DNA of 64,000 nucleotides, from contig JACKET010000007.1 in NCBI GenBank assembly GCA_020632875.1, positions 372,001-436,000 of the forward strand, read 5' to 3'. The DNA is from Alphaproteobacteria bacterium. GTDB taxonomy: Bacteria; Myxococcota_A; UBA796; GCA-2862545. The position numbers were made by a program, and so were the translations under genes. Positions 38,329 through 48,281 of this stretch are shown one piece after another (the first letter of the stretch is position 1; each line of letters starts with the position of its first letter). The notes under the pieces were generated by a model, which worked only from the letters and a program-made list of their open reading frames with translations, searched no databases and was not told where the DNA came from.

Positions 38329-38990
38329 TCCAGCAGGGCGTCTGGGTCCCGCCTCCCCCCGAGCGCACGCTCGTGCGCCGGATCGTCGGTGTGCTCGGCG
38401 CCGGGCTCGGCACGGTCGGCGTCTTCGGCCTGCTGCTCGCGATGAACGCGATGGACCGCAGCCCGCCGAAGCCCCCGGAGGCCCGCGTCACCCAGCTGGC
38501 GGTCGCGCCGCAGCAGAAGCCCAAGGCGAAGCCGCGGCCGAAGCCCCAGCCCCGGAAGACCCCGCCGCGCAAGGCCCCTCCGAAGGTTCCGACCCTCGCG
38601 GCGGGCGTGGGCGGGCTGGATCTCGGGCTCGGCGGCGGAGGTCTCGACCTCGGCGACGCCACGTCCGCCCTGCTCGGCGACGCGTCGCCGTCGCTCATGA
38701 CCGCCGACGCGGTCGACACCCTGCCCGTCCCCACGAAGCAGGTCGGCGCCGCGTACCCCGCGAAGGCGCGGTCCCGCGGCATCACCGGCGAGGTCGTGCT
38801 CGAGCTCGACATCGACGAGCGCGGCCGGCTCACCGACGCACGGGTGCTCTCGGCCCGCCCCACCGGGGTCTTCGAGGACGCCGCGCTGCAGACCGTCCGC
38901 CAGTGGGCGTTCGCTCCCGCCACGTACCAGGGCCGCGCGGTCGCCGTGTCCGGCGTGGCGCTCCCCATCACCTTCGACCTGGAGCGCTGA
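38325..38990 (+). CDS. tonB: TonB energy transducer
   Basis: This 221-residue protein has one N-terminal membrane segment (IVGVLGAGLGTVGVFGLLLA). A Pro/Lys/Arg-rich periplasmic linker follows (KPKAKPRPKPQPRKTPPRK), then a Gly-rich hinge. The TonB C-terminal domain (about 140-221) reads YPAKARSRGITGEVVLELDI, VFEDAALQTVRQWAFAPATY. It transfers energy from ExbBD to the TonB box of an outer-membrane receptor, most likely the one encoded two genes on. The gene is within the overlapping operon. Confidence 0.92.
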   Translation: MIQQGVWVPPPPERTLVRRIVGVLGAGLGTVGVFGLLLAMNAMDRSPPKPPEARVTQLAVAPQQKPKAKPRPKPQPRKTPPRKAPPKVPTLAAGVGGLDLGLGGGGLDLGDATSALLGDASPSLMTADAVDTLPVPTKQVGAAYPAKARSRGITGEVVLELDIDERGRLTDARVLSARPTGVFEDAALQTVRQWAFAPATYQGRAVAVSGVALPITFDLER

Positions 38991-38991
38991 C

Positions 38992-40074
38992 ATGCTCTGG
39001 GCCCTGCTCACCGCGTTCTCCGCCGAGCCGAACCGCCTCGACATCGCCGCGCGCCTCGTCGCCGACGGGCACCACGACCGCGCCGCGTCGGTCCTCGCCG
39101 AGATCGTCGAGCCGAAGAAGTCGGAGCTGGGGCGCTACCACACGCTGCGCGGGCTCGTGGCCCTCGAGCTCGGCGATGCGGCCGGCGCCGCCGCGGAGCT
39201 CGAACAGGCCGTCGCCATCGCGCCCGAGCCCGTGACCTGGGTGACGCTCGCCGCCGCCCACGACCAGCTCGGCGCACCCGCGGACGCGCTCTCGGCCCTC
39301 GACCGCGGCGGCGCCGATCTCGACGGGCTCCCCGCGGCCTGGCACCTCCGCGCGCGCGCCCTGTCCGACCTCGAGCGGCACGACGAGGCGTACGCCACGG
39401 CGCTGACGGGCTCCGAGCGGTTCCCCGCGCACGTCGGCCTGCTCGAGGAGCGGCTCACGCAGCTCGTGGAGGTCGGCTTGACCCACCAGGCGGCCGTCGA
39501 GGCGCCGGACGCCCTGCTCGCGGCGGATGCCCCCGAGGACACGTGGCTCGCCGTCACGCGCGCGATGCTCGACGCGGGCGCGCCGCGCGACGCCCAGCAG
39601 CTCGGCGAGACCGCCCACCTCCTGTTCCCCGACAGCCCCCGCCCGCGCGTGGCCCTCGCGAGCGCGTGCATGGCGACCGAATCCTGGCGCTGCGCGGGCG
39701 AGATGCTCGCCGAGGCCGCGGCGTTCGACTCGACCTACGCGGTGCAGGCGGCCGAGTGCTTCCGCCGGTCGGGCGACCCGCAGCGCGCGCTGTACCTCAA
39801 CGCCCAGGTCACCGACCCGACGGAGAAGGCCCGCCAGCGGCTCGGCCTGCTCCTCGAGCTGCGCGCGTTCGCAGAGGCCAGCGCGCTCGACCCGCGGCTC
39901 GAGCGGCTCGGGCTCCTCGAGGACGACCAGGTCGCGTACGCCCTCGCGTTCGCCCATGCGGCCGTCGGCAACCACGCCCGCGCCGAGACGCTCGTGACCC
40001 GGCTCACCGACCCGGTGATGGTCCGCCAGGGCACCACGCTCCTCGAGAGCCTCGCTCCCGCGGGTGAACGATGA
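38992..40074 (+). CDS. TPR-repeat protein of the TonB cluster
   Basis: This 360-residue protein starts one base after the tonB stop. It has a short hydrophobic leader (MLWALLTAFSAEP) and then helical TPR-like pairs throughout, e.g. HTLRGLVALELGDAAGAAAE and TLAAAHDQLGAPADALSALD. A TPR protein follows TonB in the Vibrio TonB2 cluster, which supports the cluster assignment. It is probably periplasmic. The stop overlaps the receptor ATG by 4 bp. Confidence 0.82.
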   Translation: MLWALLTAFSAEPNRLDIAARLVADGHHDRAASVLAEIVEPKKSELGRYHTLRGLVALELGDAAGAAAELEQAVAIAPEPVTWVTLAAAHDQLGAPADALSALDRGGADLDGLPAAWHLRARALSDLERHDEAYATALTGSERFPAHVGLLEERLTQLVEVGLTHQAAVEAPDALLAADAPEDTWLAVTRAMLDAGAPRDAQQLGETAHLLFPDSPRPRVALASACMATESWRCAGEMLAEAAAFDSTYAVQAAECFRRSGDPQRALYLNAQVTDPTEKARQRLGLLLELRAFAEASALDPRLERLGLLEDDQVAYALAFAHAAVGNHARAETLVTRLTDPVMVRQGTTLLESLAPAGER

Positions 40075-43000
40075 GCCTCCTCGCCCTGCTGGCCACGGCA
40101 TTCGCCGGCGGACGCGTGGAAGGCCACGTGTTCGCGGACACCTCCGGCGCTCCCCTCGCGAACGTCACCGTGCGCGTGGGGGATTCCGAGGCCGTGACCG
40201 ACGCCTCCGGCCACTTCGCGCTGCCCGCCGAGGCCGGGGAGCTCGAGCTCGTGGTCAGCGCGGAGGGCCGCCAGGGCGGGTCCGTCGCGGCCCGCGTCTC
40301 CGACGGCGGCGTCACGGAGGTCCTCGTCACGCTCTCCGCCACCGAAGCGCCCGGTTTCCTCCTCGAGCAGCCCGAGGTCGCGACGGTCCAGGCCGACGAC
40401 GACGCCGTCGTCGCCCTCACCGGCATCGTCCGGGACGCCGGCGGCCGTCCCCTCCCCGACATCCGCGTCTTCGTCCGCGGGGTCGAAGGCCTCGCGCGAA
40501 CCGACGCGGACGGGCGTTTCACGCTGTCCGTCCCCGAGGGGACCCACACGCTGGCCGCGGTGGGGACGGGCTACACGTCCGCCGAGCTCGAGGTCGCCAC
40601 GGGGGGCGAGGTCGTCGTCACACTCGCCGAAGCACCCCGCGCGCTCTCCGCCTTCACCATCAGCGCGCCCTACCTCGAAGGCTCCGTTGCGGGCCTGCTC
40701 GACGACCGCAAGGAGGGCGGCACGGTCGCCGACGTGCTCGGCGCCGACGAGATGTCCCGCGCGGGCGACAGCGACGCCGCGTCGGCCCTCGCCCGCGTGA
40801 CCGGCCTCACCGTGGTCGACGGGAAGTACGTGTTCGTGCGCGGCCTCGGCGACCGCTACAGCTCCAGCCTGCTGAACGGCGGGATGCTTCCGTCGCCCGA
40901 GCCCGAGCGGCGCGTCGTCCCGCTCGACCTGTTCCCGACGAGCATCCTGAAGGGCGTCGTCGTCCAGAAGACCTGGACGCCCGACATGCCCGGCGAGTTC
41001 GGCGGCGGCGTGGTGCAGCTGCAGACGATCGACCCGCCGACCGAGTGGGTCTCGTCCATCCAGCTCTCGGGCACCTACCGTCAAGGGACGACGTTCACGA
41101 AGGGCCTCGTCGCACCCGGCGGCCCGACCGACTTCTTCGGCTTCGACGGCGGATTCCGCGCCCTCCCCGAAGAGGTCGCCATCGCGAGCGCCGAGAGCCC
41201 GCTCGAAGAGGGCGACCTGTTCTCCGACCGCGGGTACACGGCCGCCGAGCTCGAGAAGCTCGGCGAGGCGATGGACAGCCACTACAGCCCGCTCCGCAAG
41301 GCGCTGCCCCCGGGGCTCGGCCTCAGCGCGTCACTCGGCAACGGCGTCGAGCGCGACGGCGTCTCCGCGGGCTTCCTGGGCGCCTTCACCTTCGGGAACG
41401 ACTGGAAGCAGCGCGACTTCCAGCGCACGTACTACACCCCCGACGGCGACGGTGGGCTGCGGCCACAGCACCGGTACGCGTTCGACGAGGCCGTGAACGA
41501 GGTCTCGTTCGGGGGCTTCCTGACGGGCGGGCTGAAGGTCGGGACGAGCGAGCTGACCTACACGGGCATGCTGTCGCGCTCGAGCGACGACACGGCGCGC
41601 ATCTACGAGGGCTACAACGACGACGTGGGCGCCGACATCCGCGTCACGCGGACGCGCTGGGTCGAGCGCCAGCTCTTCTGGAACCAGGTGCGCGGGAAGC
41701 ACGGGCTCGGCAAGCTCCAGCTCGACTGGCACGCGATCTACGCGGGCGCGAACCGACTCGAGCCCGACCGGAAGGAGACGCGGTTCGACAACGAGCCCGG
41801 CACCGACCGGTGGCTGCTCTCCGATCGGCCCGAGGGCAACGGGCGTTTCTTCAGCGATGCCGGCGAGAAGTCCGGCGAGGGCGCGCTCGATCTGACGTGG
41901 CGCCCCTTCCGGACCGAGGAGCGCGACGGGATCGCGCTGAAGACCGGGGCGCGCGTCACGATCCGCGAGCGCAGCGTGGACACGCGGCGGTTCAAGTACT
42001 TCCACAAGGGCGCCGCGAGCCGCGACCCGGACGTGCTGACCGGGACCCCCGAGGACATCTTCACGCCCGACAACATCGGTCCCGACGGCTTCCAGTTCGA
42101 GGAGTTCACCCGGCAGACCGACAACTACTCCGCGAGCCACCGCATCCTCGCGGCGTACGCGATGGCGGACGTGCCGATCCGGCCGTGGCTGTCGGTGCTC
42201 GGCGGCGTGCGGCTCGAGCACTCGGCGCAGGACGTGGAGACCTTCGAGCTGTTCAACCCCTCGCAGACCCCCGTGAAGGCGGAGCTGACGACGCTCGACG
42301 TGCTCCCGGCCGCGACGGTGACGCTCGCTCCGACGGACAGCGTGCGGATCCGGGCCGGCGGCGCGCGGACGGTGTCGCGTCCGGACTTCCGCGAGCTGTC
42401 GCCGGCGACCTTCAACGACGTGACCGGCGGCCGCCAGACGTTCGGCAACCCCGAGCTGCAGCGGGCGCTGATCGATCATGCGGACGTGCGCTTCGAGTGG
42501 TTCCTGGCCTCCGGCGAGGTGGTGAGCGTCGGCGCCTTCGCGAAGCGCTTCACGCGACCCGTCGAGACGGTCGTGGTGCCGAGCGCGCAGCAGTCCGTCA
42601 CGTGGGAGAACGCGGAGGGGGCGACGAACACGGGCGTCGAGCTCGAGCTGCGCAAGTCGCTGCCGCTGAACCTGTGGGCCGCGGGGAACCTCGCGCTCAT
42701 CCGGTCGCGCATCCAGCTCGCCGAGGGCTCGGGCATCCAGACGAGCAGCGAGCGCGCGCTGCAGGGCCAGTCGCCGTGGGTGCTGAACCTCCAGGCCGGC
42801 TGGGAGCACCCGGAGCGGGCAGACCGCGTGACGGTCGTGCTGAACGCCGTCGGACGCCGCATCACGGAGGTCGGTGCGCTCGGCGCTCCCGACGTGTACG
42901 AGCTGCCGGTGCCGGAGCTGCAGGTGGTCGGGCGAAAGGAGCTCGGCGCCGGCTTCGCGGCGACCGCGAAGCTCGGCAACGTGCTGAACCCCGCCGCCGT

Positions 43001-43079
43001 CACGATGCAGGGCGAGAACGAGGTCGACCGGATCAAGAGCGGATGGACGCTGGGCCTCGGTCTGAGGTGGAGCCCCTAG
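40071..43079 (+). CDS. TonB-dependent outer-membrane receptor
   Basis: This 1002-residue protein has a signal peptide (MSLLALLATAFAGG) and two N-terminal carboxypeptidase-regulatory-like domains (about 15-95 and 115-195; GHVFADTSGAPLANVTVRVG, GIVRDAGGRPLPDIRVFVRG). A plug domain follows (about 210-330; VADVLGADEMSRAGDSDAAS, YVFVRGLGDRYSSSLLNGG, DMPGEFGGGVVQL), then a beta barrel. The plug wording (FVRGLGDRY, GG-x-VQL) is typical of large receptors for proteins or polymers and less so of siderophore receptors. The C-terminus ends GLGLRWSP and lacks a final Phe. It is encoded in the operon of its own energiser. The substrate is unknown. Confidence 0.9.
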   Translation: MSLLALLATAFAGGRVEGHVFADTSGAPLANVTVRVGDSEAVTDASGHFALPAEAGELELVVSAEGRQGGSVAARVSDGGVTEVLVTLSATEAPGFLLEQPEVATVQADDDAVVALTGIVRDAGGRPLPDIRVFVRGVEGLARTDADGRFTLSVPEGTHTLAAVGTGYTSAELEVATGGEVVVTLAEAPRALSAFTISAPYLEGSVAGLLDDRKEGGTVADVLGADEMSRAGDSDAASALARVTGLTVVDGKYVFVRGLGDRYSSSLLNGGMLPSPEPERRVVPLDLFPTSILKGVVVQKTWTPDMPGEFGGGVVQLQTIDPPTEWVSSIQLSGTYRQGTTFTKGLVAPGGPTDFFGFDGGFRALPEEVAIASAESPLEEGDLFSDRGYTAAELEKLGEAMDSHYSPLRKALPPGLGLSASLGNGVERDGVSAGFLGAFTFGNDWKQRDFQRTYYTPDGDGGLRPQHRYAFDEAVNEVSFGGFLTGGLKVGTSELTYTGMLSRSSDDTARIYEGYNDDVGADIRVTRTRWVERQLFWNQVRGKHGLGKLQLDWHAIYAGANRLEPDRKETRFDNEPGTDRWLLSDRPEGNGRFFSDAGEKSGEGALDLTWRPFRTEERDGIALKTGARVTIRERSVDTRRFKYFHKGAASRDPDVLTGTPEDIFTPDNIGPDGFQFEEFTRQTDNYSASHRILAAYAMADVPIRPWLSVLGGVRLEHSAQDVETFELFNPSQTPVKAELTTLDVLPAATVTLAPTDSVRIRAGGARTVSRPDFRELSPATFNDVTGGRQTFGNPELQRALIDHADVRFEWFLASGEVVSVGAFAKRFTRPVETVVVPSAQQSVTWENAEGATNTGVELELRKSLPLNLWAAGNLALIRSRIQLAEGSGIQTSSERALQGQSPWVLNLQAGWEHPERADRVTVVLNAVGRRITEVGALGAPDVYELPVPELQVVGRKELGAGFAATAKLGNVLNPAAVTMQGENEVDRIKSGWTLGLGLRWSP

Positions 43080-43102
43080 CAGCGCCCGGATACCGGCGGG
43101 GC

Positions 43103-45259
43103 ATGACCCGCACCGCCGAGATCCTCGCGTCGCTCCCCCTGTTCGAGGGCCTCCCGTCGGAGGCCGTCGGCGAGCTGGCCGCCGCGAGCACGCGGGTCGA
43201 GGCCGACGCGGGCACGGTGCTGTTCCACGAGGGCGACCCGGGCGACGCGCTGCACGCGATCGAGTCCGGCAGCGTCGACATCCTCGGGCGCGACGGGCGT
43301 GTGCTCGCGACCTTCGAAGCGGGCCAGTGCTTCGGCGAGATCGCGCTCGTGTCGGAGTCGCAGCGCTCGGCGAGCGTGCGGGTGCGCGAGGCCGGCGCGT
43401 TCATCGCGCTCCCGCGCGGCGCGTTCATGGCCGTCGCCGAGCGGCAGCCGACGCTGCGGGCGGCCCTCGGGCGCATCCTGCTCCAGCGCCTGCCCGGCCT
43501 GCGCGCCGCGACGACGAGCATCTTCGCCGACATCGACCACGAGCTCCTCAAGGAGATCGAGTCCGAGATGCGCTGGGTGGTCGTGTCGCGCGGCGACGCG
43601 CTCTTCCACGAGGGCGACGCGGGCGACGAGCTGTTCGTGCTCCTCCAGGGCCGGATGACGGCGATGCTGCCGCACGGGCGGCGCCGCGAGATGGGGCGCG
43701 GCGAGGTGATCGGCGAGATGGCCCTGCTCGGCCGGGCGCCGCGCTCCGCGACCGTCATCGCCGAGCGCGACAGCGTGCTCGTGGGGCTCTCGCGCGAGGG
43801 GTTCCAGCGCGCGGTCCAGCAGCACCCCGCGGCGCTCTTCGGGGTGGCGCACACGCTCGTCGAGCGCATCCGCGATCCGGCGGGGCACGGCCAGGGCACG
43901 GTGAGCACGGTGGCCGTGGTGTCGTTCGTCGATCCAGCCGCGGCCGACGCGCTGCTGCCGGCCCTCGAGCGCGCCCTCGCGGCGCACGGCCCCACCCGGA
44001 GGCTCCGGCGGGCGACGTATCTCGAGCGCTTCCCGGCCTCGTCGCTGCTCGCCGACGACGCGATGCGCGTGCTGCCCTCGCGCCAGTGGCTCTCGGAGCA
44101 GGCGGCCGCCCACCGGTTCCTCGTGTACGACGTGCGCCCCGACGAGCCCGACTGGTACGGCCTGGCGCTCGCCGAGGCCGACCGCGTGCTGGTGCTGGTG
44201 CCCGACGTCCCGCCGAGCGACGCCGCCCTCCGCGTGATCGAAGCGGCCCGGCCGAGCCGCGCATGGCTCCTGATGTGCCACGAGCGCCGGCCACTCGGCG
44301 CGACGAACATGGCGGCGTGGCGCGCCCGCCTCCCCGGTGCCGAGACGCTGCACATCGACGACGCGGGCTTCGCAGGCATCGCGCGGCGCCTCGACGGCCG
44401 GGCGCTCGGCCTCGCGCTCGGCGGCGGCGGGGCGCGCGCGTTCGCCCACCTGGGGGTCGTGCGGGCGCTGCGCGAAGCCGGGGTCGAGCTGGACGCCGTC
44501 GCGGGCTCCAGCATGGGCGCGTTCGTCGGTGCCACGGTCGCGGCGGGCATGGGCTGGCGGGATGCCACGGCGCTCGCGCGACGCGTGTGGGCCGCGCCGG
44601 ACATCAAGCGCCGCTGGACCCTCCCCGTGTTCTCGCTCCTCGACGTGTCCGACAACGAGCGGGCCGTGCGCGAGGCGCTCGGCGACATCGACATCACCGA
44701 CCTGCGGCTGCCCTTCTTCGCCACGGCGTCCGACATCACCACGCCCGCGCTCCGCATCCTCGACGAGGGCCCGATCTGGCGGGCGCTCCGCATGAGCGGC
44801 GCGTTCCCCGGGCTGTCCGCGCCGGTCCCCGACCGCGGCCGCATCCACGTCGACGGCGGCATGTTCAACAACCTGCCGATCGACGTGCTGCGCGGCCGGC
44901 TCTCGGGGCCGGTCCTCGCGTGCGACGTCGGCGCGGGCCGCGTGATGGAGGTCGATCCCGGCCTCACGGAGAGCCCCCGGCCCCGGCTCCGCCACCTCGT
45001 GAGCCGCGCGGCACGTGGCTCGTTCCCCACCTTCGCGCGGGTTCTGGTGCGCACGGTCGAGTGCTGCGACCAGCTCCGCAGCAGCGAGCGCCGCGAGCTC
45101 GCCACGCACTGCTTCACGCCTCCGGTCGAGCACATCGGGCTGATGGACTTCCATCGGCTCGACGAGGCCGTCGAGCTCGGGTACCGCCATGCCTCCGAGG
45201 CCCTCGCGGCGGGCGCCCTCGACCTGCTGCGCGACGCGCCTGCTGGAGGCCCCGCATGA
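43103..45259 (+). CDS. Patatin-like phospholipase with two cyclic-nucleotide-binding domains
   Basis: The ATG follows GGCGGGG and lies 24 bp after the receptor stop. The 718-residue protein has two cNMP-binding domains (about 8-125 and 140-255; GQCFGEIALVSESQRSASVR, GEVIGEMALLGRAPRSATVI). A Rossmann-like spacer follows, then a patatin domain with LGGGGARAFAHLG (about 434-446), nucleophile GSSMG (Ser470) and DGG (Asp584). The layout matches bacterial NTE-type lysophospholipases (cf. RssA family with cNMP domains). It may be anchored at the inner membrane and remodel phospholipids. The stop overlaps the kinase gene ATG. Confidence 0.9.
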   Translation: MTRTAEILASLPLFEGLPSEAVGELAAASTRVEADAGTVLFHEGDPGDALHAIESGSVDILGRDGRVLATFEAGQCFGEIALVSESQRSASVRVREAGAFIALPRGAFMAVAERQPTLRAALGRILLQRLPGLRAATTSIFADIDHELLKEIESEMRWVVVSRGDALFHEGDAGDELFVLLQGRMTAMLPHGRRREMGRGEVIGEMALLGRAPRSATVIAERDSVLVGLSREGFQRAVQQHPAALFGVAHTLVERIRDPAGHGQGTVSTVAVVSFVDPAAADALLPALERALAAHGPTRRLRRATYLERFPASSLLADDAMRVLPSRQWLSEQAAAHRFLVYDVRPDEPDWYGLALAEADRVLVLVPDVPPSDAALRVIEAARPSRAWLLMCHERRPLGATNMAAWRARLPGAETLHIDDAGFAGIARRLDGRALGLALGGGGARAFAHLGVVRALREAGVELDAVAGSSMGAFVGATVAAGMGWRDATALARRVWAAPDIKRRWTLPVFSLLDVSDNERAVREALGDIDITDLRLPFFATASDITTPALRILDEGPIWRALRMSGAFPGLSAPVPDRGRIHVDGGMFNNLPIDVLRGRLSGPVLACDVGAGRVMEVDPGLTESPRPRLRHLVSRAARGSFPTFARVLVRTVECCDQLRSSERRELATHCFTPPVEHIGLMDFHRLDEAVELGYRHASEALAAGALDLLRDAPAGGPA

Positions 45260-48126
45260 GCGTGCGTGAAGCGGGCGACTGGGACCTCGTCGAGACCCTG
45301 GGCCAGGGCATGCAGGCCGAGGTCTGGCGCGCGGTGCACCGTCCCACCGGCACGCCGGGCGCGGTGAAGGTCTTCGCGAGCGCCGCACCGTCCGAGGTCG
45401 TGTTCGAGGTCGCGCAGCTCGCGGCGCTGGATCACCCGTCCGTCGCGCGGATCCTCGACCGCGGCGATCGGGTCGACGGCGCGCCGCGGCCCTGGATCGC
45501 GCTGGAGCTCGCCGACTCCACCCTCCCCGACCGGCTCGACAGCCTCGACTGGCCCGCGACCCGCGCGCTGCTCGACGGCCTGCTCGGCGCCCTCGCCCAC
45601 GCCCACGCGCTGACCATCCGCCACCGCGACGTGAAGCCGGCGAACGTCCTGTACTCCGGCGGGCGCCCGATGCTCGCCGACTTCGGCATCGCGTGGCAGG
45701 CGTACCACGGCGAGGGGCGGCCCCGTGCTGCCGGTACGCCCGCGTTCTCCGCGCCGGAGCAGCTCGCGGGGCGCTGGACCCGCGAGGGCCCGTGGACCGA
45801 CCTGTACGCCCTCGGCAGCCTGGCGTGGTGGTGCGTCACGGGCGACGCGCCGTACGGCACCGCGATGGCGGCGCTCCAGGCGCACCGCTCCGCTCCCCTC
45901 CCGCCCTTCCGGCCGCGGTTCGAGGTTCCCGCGGGGCTCGAGCCATGGCTCGCCCGACTGCTCGCGAAGGCCCCGCGTGACCGGTTCAGCCACGCAGCGG
46001 CGGCCCGCGCCGGCCTGGCCGCGCTCGACGGCCTCCCCCTCCGGCCGGGGCGCGACACCTTCGACCCCTCGTTCCGGCCGCGTTGCGGGCGCGGGTTGCT
46101 CGGCATCCGCGCGCTGCCGGTGCTCTCCACCGGCGCCGTGAACGACGCCATCTGGTCGGCCCTCGAAGACCCGCACCCGCGACGCCTCCGCCTGCGCGGG
46201 CCCGCGGGGGCCGGGCGCGGCGCCGTCGCGATCCGCGCGGCCCAGATCGCCAGCCAGTCCGGGCTCGGCTGGCCGTTCCGCATCGGCGACGGAGGGCTCG
46301 AGGCCGTGCTCCGCGATGCGCTGCTGCTCGAAGACGGGGCCGCCGAGACCCGCGTGGTCGACCGCCTCGAGGCGATCGACCTCGCCGACGACGTCGATCG
46401 GGCGCTGTACACCGAAGCCGCCCGCTCGCTGGCGTCCACGGGTTCCTGCGCCTTCCTGGCGGGGCTCGCGCGCCGGGCGCTGCTCGCGCAGGCCGACGGG
46501 CGCCCGCTCGTCGCCATCCTCGCCACCGACGCGCCCGACGCCGCGGCGTTCGTCGAGTCGCTCTACGCGGAGGGCGCCGTGGGCGTGCTCCTGAGCCTCG
46601 TCGATCGGCCCGACCTCGAGGAGGTGGAGATCGGCCCGATCCCCGAAGCGGCGGCCCGTGCAGCGATGCTGAGCGTGGCACCGCTCGCGGAGGGTCTGCT
46701 GGACGAGCTGTTCACGGCCGCCGACGGCTATGCGGGGCGCCTCGCCGAGTCGCTCGGCCGCCTGTCGCGCGAGGCGCTGGAGTTCACGCCCGACGGCACG
46801 CTCCAGCGCGCCGACACCCGCGGGGCGCGGACGTTCGACGCCGACGAGATCGCGGCCCTCCACCTCGCGACGATCGAGCCGGGCCAGTCGCTCTCGGGCT
46901 GGCTCGACGCCGCGTCGACGGTGGGTCTCGCGTCCGACACGCTCGTCCGGCTCGTCGAGAACGGCGCCGTGCGGGTGCAGGGCGAGACGGTGCGCGCCGC
47001 GGCGCCCGTCGACCCCACGAAGCTCCCCGCCACGGCGCGCGCGCGGAACCACGCCGCCATCGCGAGCGTCCTGCCGACGGGCAGCACGCCCCGGCTCCGG
47101 CTGGCGGCCCACCTCGAGGCGTCGGGGCGCGCCGCGGAGGCGCTGGCCCTGGCCCTCCCCGAGGCCTGGAGCGACCGCGAGCCGCTGCGTGAGGTCGCGA
47201 GCGCCGACTGGGCGCTGGAGCGGCTGGCGCCCGACGACGAGCGGGCCGGCGCATGCCGCGTGATCCGGGCCCTCGCGCGCGCGTCGATCCACGACGTGGA
47301 CGCCTTCGAGGCCGAAGCCGCGGCCTTCGCCGCGTGGGTCCGCGACACGGGCCACGTCGCATGGGCGCCGTCCGTCGCGTATCTCGAAGCGTGGATCGCG
47401 CTGTTCCGCGGCGACCTCGAAGCGGCACGGGCTTCGCTGCGGGAGGCGCTGAAGTCCGGCCCACAGCCGATCCTCGCCACGCGCATCGAGCGCTCGCTGG
47501 GCCAGCTCTACGTCGACCGTGGCGAGGTGGGCCGCGCGGCGCGGCACTTCGAGAAGGCCCTGGTGCTCGCGTCGACCGTGGCCCGGAAGCACGAAGCGGT
47601 GATGCAGCTGGCCTGGGCGCAGGGTGCCGACGGCGACCCGGAGGCCGGTCTCACGAGCCTGGCGGCGTGCCGTCCGCCGATCGACGTGGGCTCGGTCGCG
47701 TGGCGTGCGCTGCTCGTGCGCGGCGACCTGCACCGCTGGGCCGGTGCGCGGTTCGAGGCGCGCGTCGACTACCGCAAGGCGCGGGCGATCTGCGAGCGGC
47801 TCCAGGTCCCGACACCGCTGCTGGGGCTCTCCGACGCCCTCCTCGCGTGGGCGGAGGGCAGGGCCGACGATGCACGGGCCCACCTCGGCACACGGGTGGA
47901 GAGCCCGCACGTGTTCGTGCGCTTCGTGGCCCGCGCGCTCGATCTCCGCATCGATGTCGCCGCCGGGCTGCCGGTGGAGGCGAAGCTCGACGCGCTCGAA
48001 GCCGCCCCGGTGTGGAATCCCGACGCCATGGCGCTGCTCGGCGACGCGGCGGCGCACACGACCGGCGCCGTGGCCGAGCGGCTCGCGCGGCTCGCTGGCT
48101 ATCGCGGGCGCTCTCCGGAGCGGTGA
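45256..48126 (+). CDS. Ser/Thr protein kinase with degenerate ATPase and TPR-like region
   Basis: This 956-residue protein starts with a kinase domain (about 8-265): LGQGMQAEVWRA, VKVF lysine, HRDVKPANVL, DFG and GTPAFSAPEQ. A large AAA/NACHT-like region follows, whose P-loop reads GPAGAGRGA (about 314-322), with Arg replacing the usual Lys. The last ~300 residues are helical repeats of TPR type (SLGQLYVDRGEVGRAARHFE). The plan resembles PknK/AfsK-type kinase-ATPase-TPR signalling proteins, but the altered P-loop suggests weak or no ATP hydrolysis there. It is the last gene of the TonB operon. Repeat island 3 follows. Confidence 0.85.
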   Translation: MSVREAGDWDLVETLGQGMQAEVWRAVHRPTGTPGAVKVFASAAPSEVVFEVAQLAALDHPSVARILDRGDRVDGAPRPWIALELADSTLPDRLDSLDWPATRALLDGLLGALAHAHALTIRHRDVKPANVLYSGGRPMLADFGIAWQAYHGEGRPRAAGTPAFSAPEQLAGRWTREGPWTDLYALGSLAWWCVTGDAPYGTAMAALQAHRSAPLPPFRPRFEVPAGLEPWLARLLAKAPRDRFSHAAAARAGLAALDGLPLRPGRDTFDPSFRPRCGRGLLGIRALPVLSTGAVNDAIWSALEDPHPRRLRLRGPAGAGRGAVAIRAAQIASQSGLGWPFRIGDGGLEAVLRDALLLEDGAAETRVVDRLEAIDLADDVDRALYTEAARSLASTGSCAFLAGLARRALLAQADGRPLVAILATDAPDAAAFVESLYAEGAVGVLLSLVDRPDLEEVEIGPIPEAAARAAMLSVAPLAEGLLDELFTAADGYAGRLAESLGRLSREALEFTPDGTLQRADTRGARTFDADEIAALHLATIEPGQSLSGWLDAASTVGLASDTLVRLVENGAVRVQGETVRAAAPVDPTKLPATARARNHAAIASVLPTGSTPRLRLAAHLEASGRAAEALALALPEAWSDREPLREVASADWALERLAPDDERAGACRVIRALARASIHDVDAFEAEAAAFAAWVRDTGHVAWAPSVAYLEAWIALFRGDLEAARASLREALKSGPQPILATRIERSLGQLYVDRGEVGRAARHFEKALVLASTVARKHEAVMQLAWAQGADGDPEAGLTSLAACRPPIDVGSVAWRALLVRGDLHRWAGARFEARVDYRKARAICERLQVPTPLLGLSDALLAWAEGRADDARAHLGTRVESPHVFVRFVARALDLRIDVAAGLPVEAKLDALEAAPVWNPDAMALLGDAAAHTTGAVAERLARLAGYRGRSPER

Positions 48127-48176
48127 TCTGCCGCCACGGTGGGCTTCGGACGACGCTCACGATCGTCCGGCGCCTG

Positions 48177-48262
48177 GCATCACGCAGATGACGCAGATGG
48201 ACGCGGATGACGCAGAAACGAGGCCGTCGCGCATCCGGCCGGCTCGTGTCCCCGGACCTCCA
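48177..48262 (+). repeat. Interspersed repeat element, copy D (5' part only)
   Basis: GCATCACGCAGATGACGCAG and a second ACGCGGATGACGCAGAAAC block are followed by GAGGCCGTCGCG and TGTCCCCGGAC. The sequence then passes into the tandem array, and the CACCAGAGCAGGCC end is missing. The array may have arisen within, or replaced, the 3' half of this copy. Confidence 0.75.
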
Positions 48263-48281
48263 CGCGTTGCATCCGGCTGAG

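Noticed and set aside
43033..48057. 1674-codon minus-strand open frame
   Set aside because: It is antisense to the patatin and kinase genes, and the product is compositionally biased with no domain.
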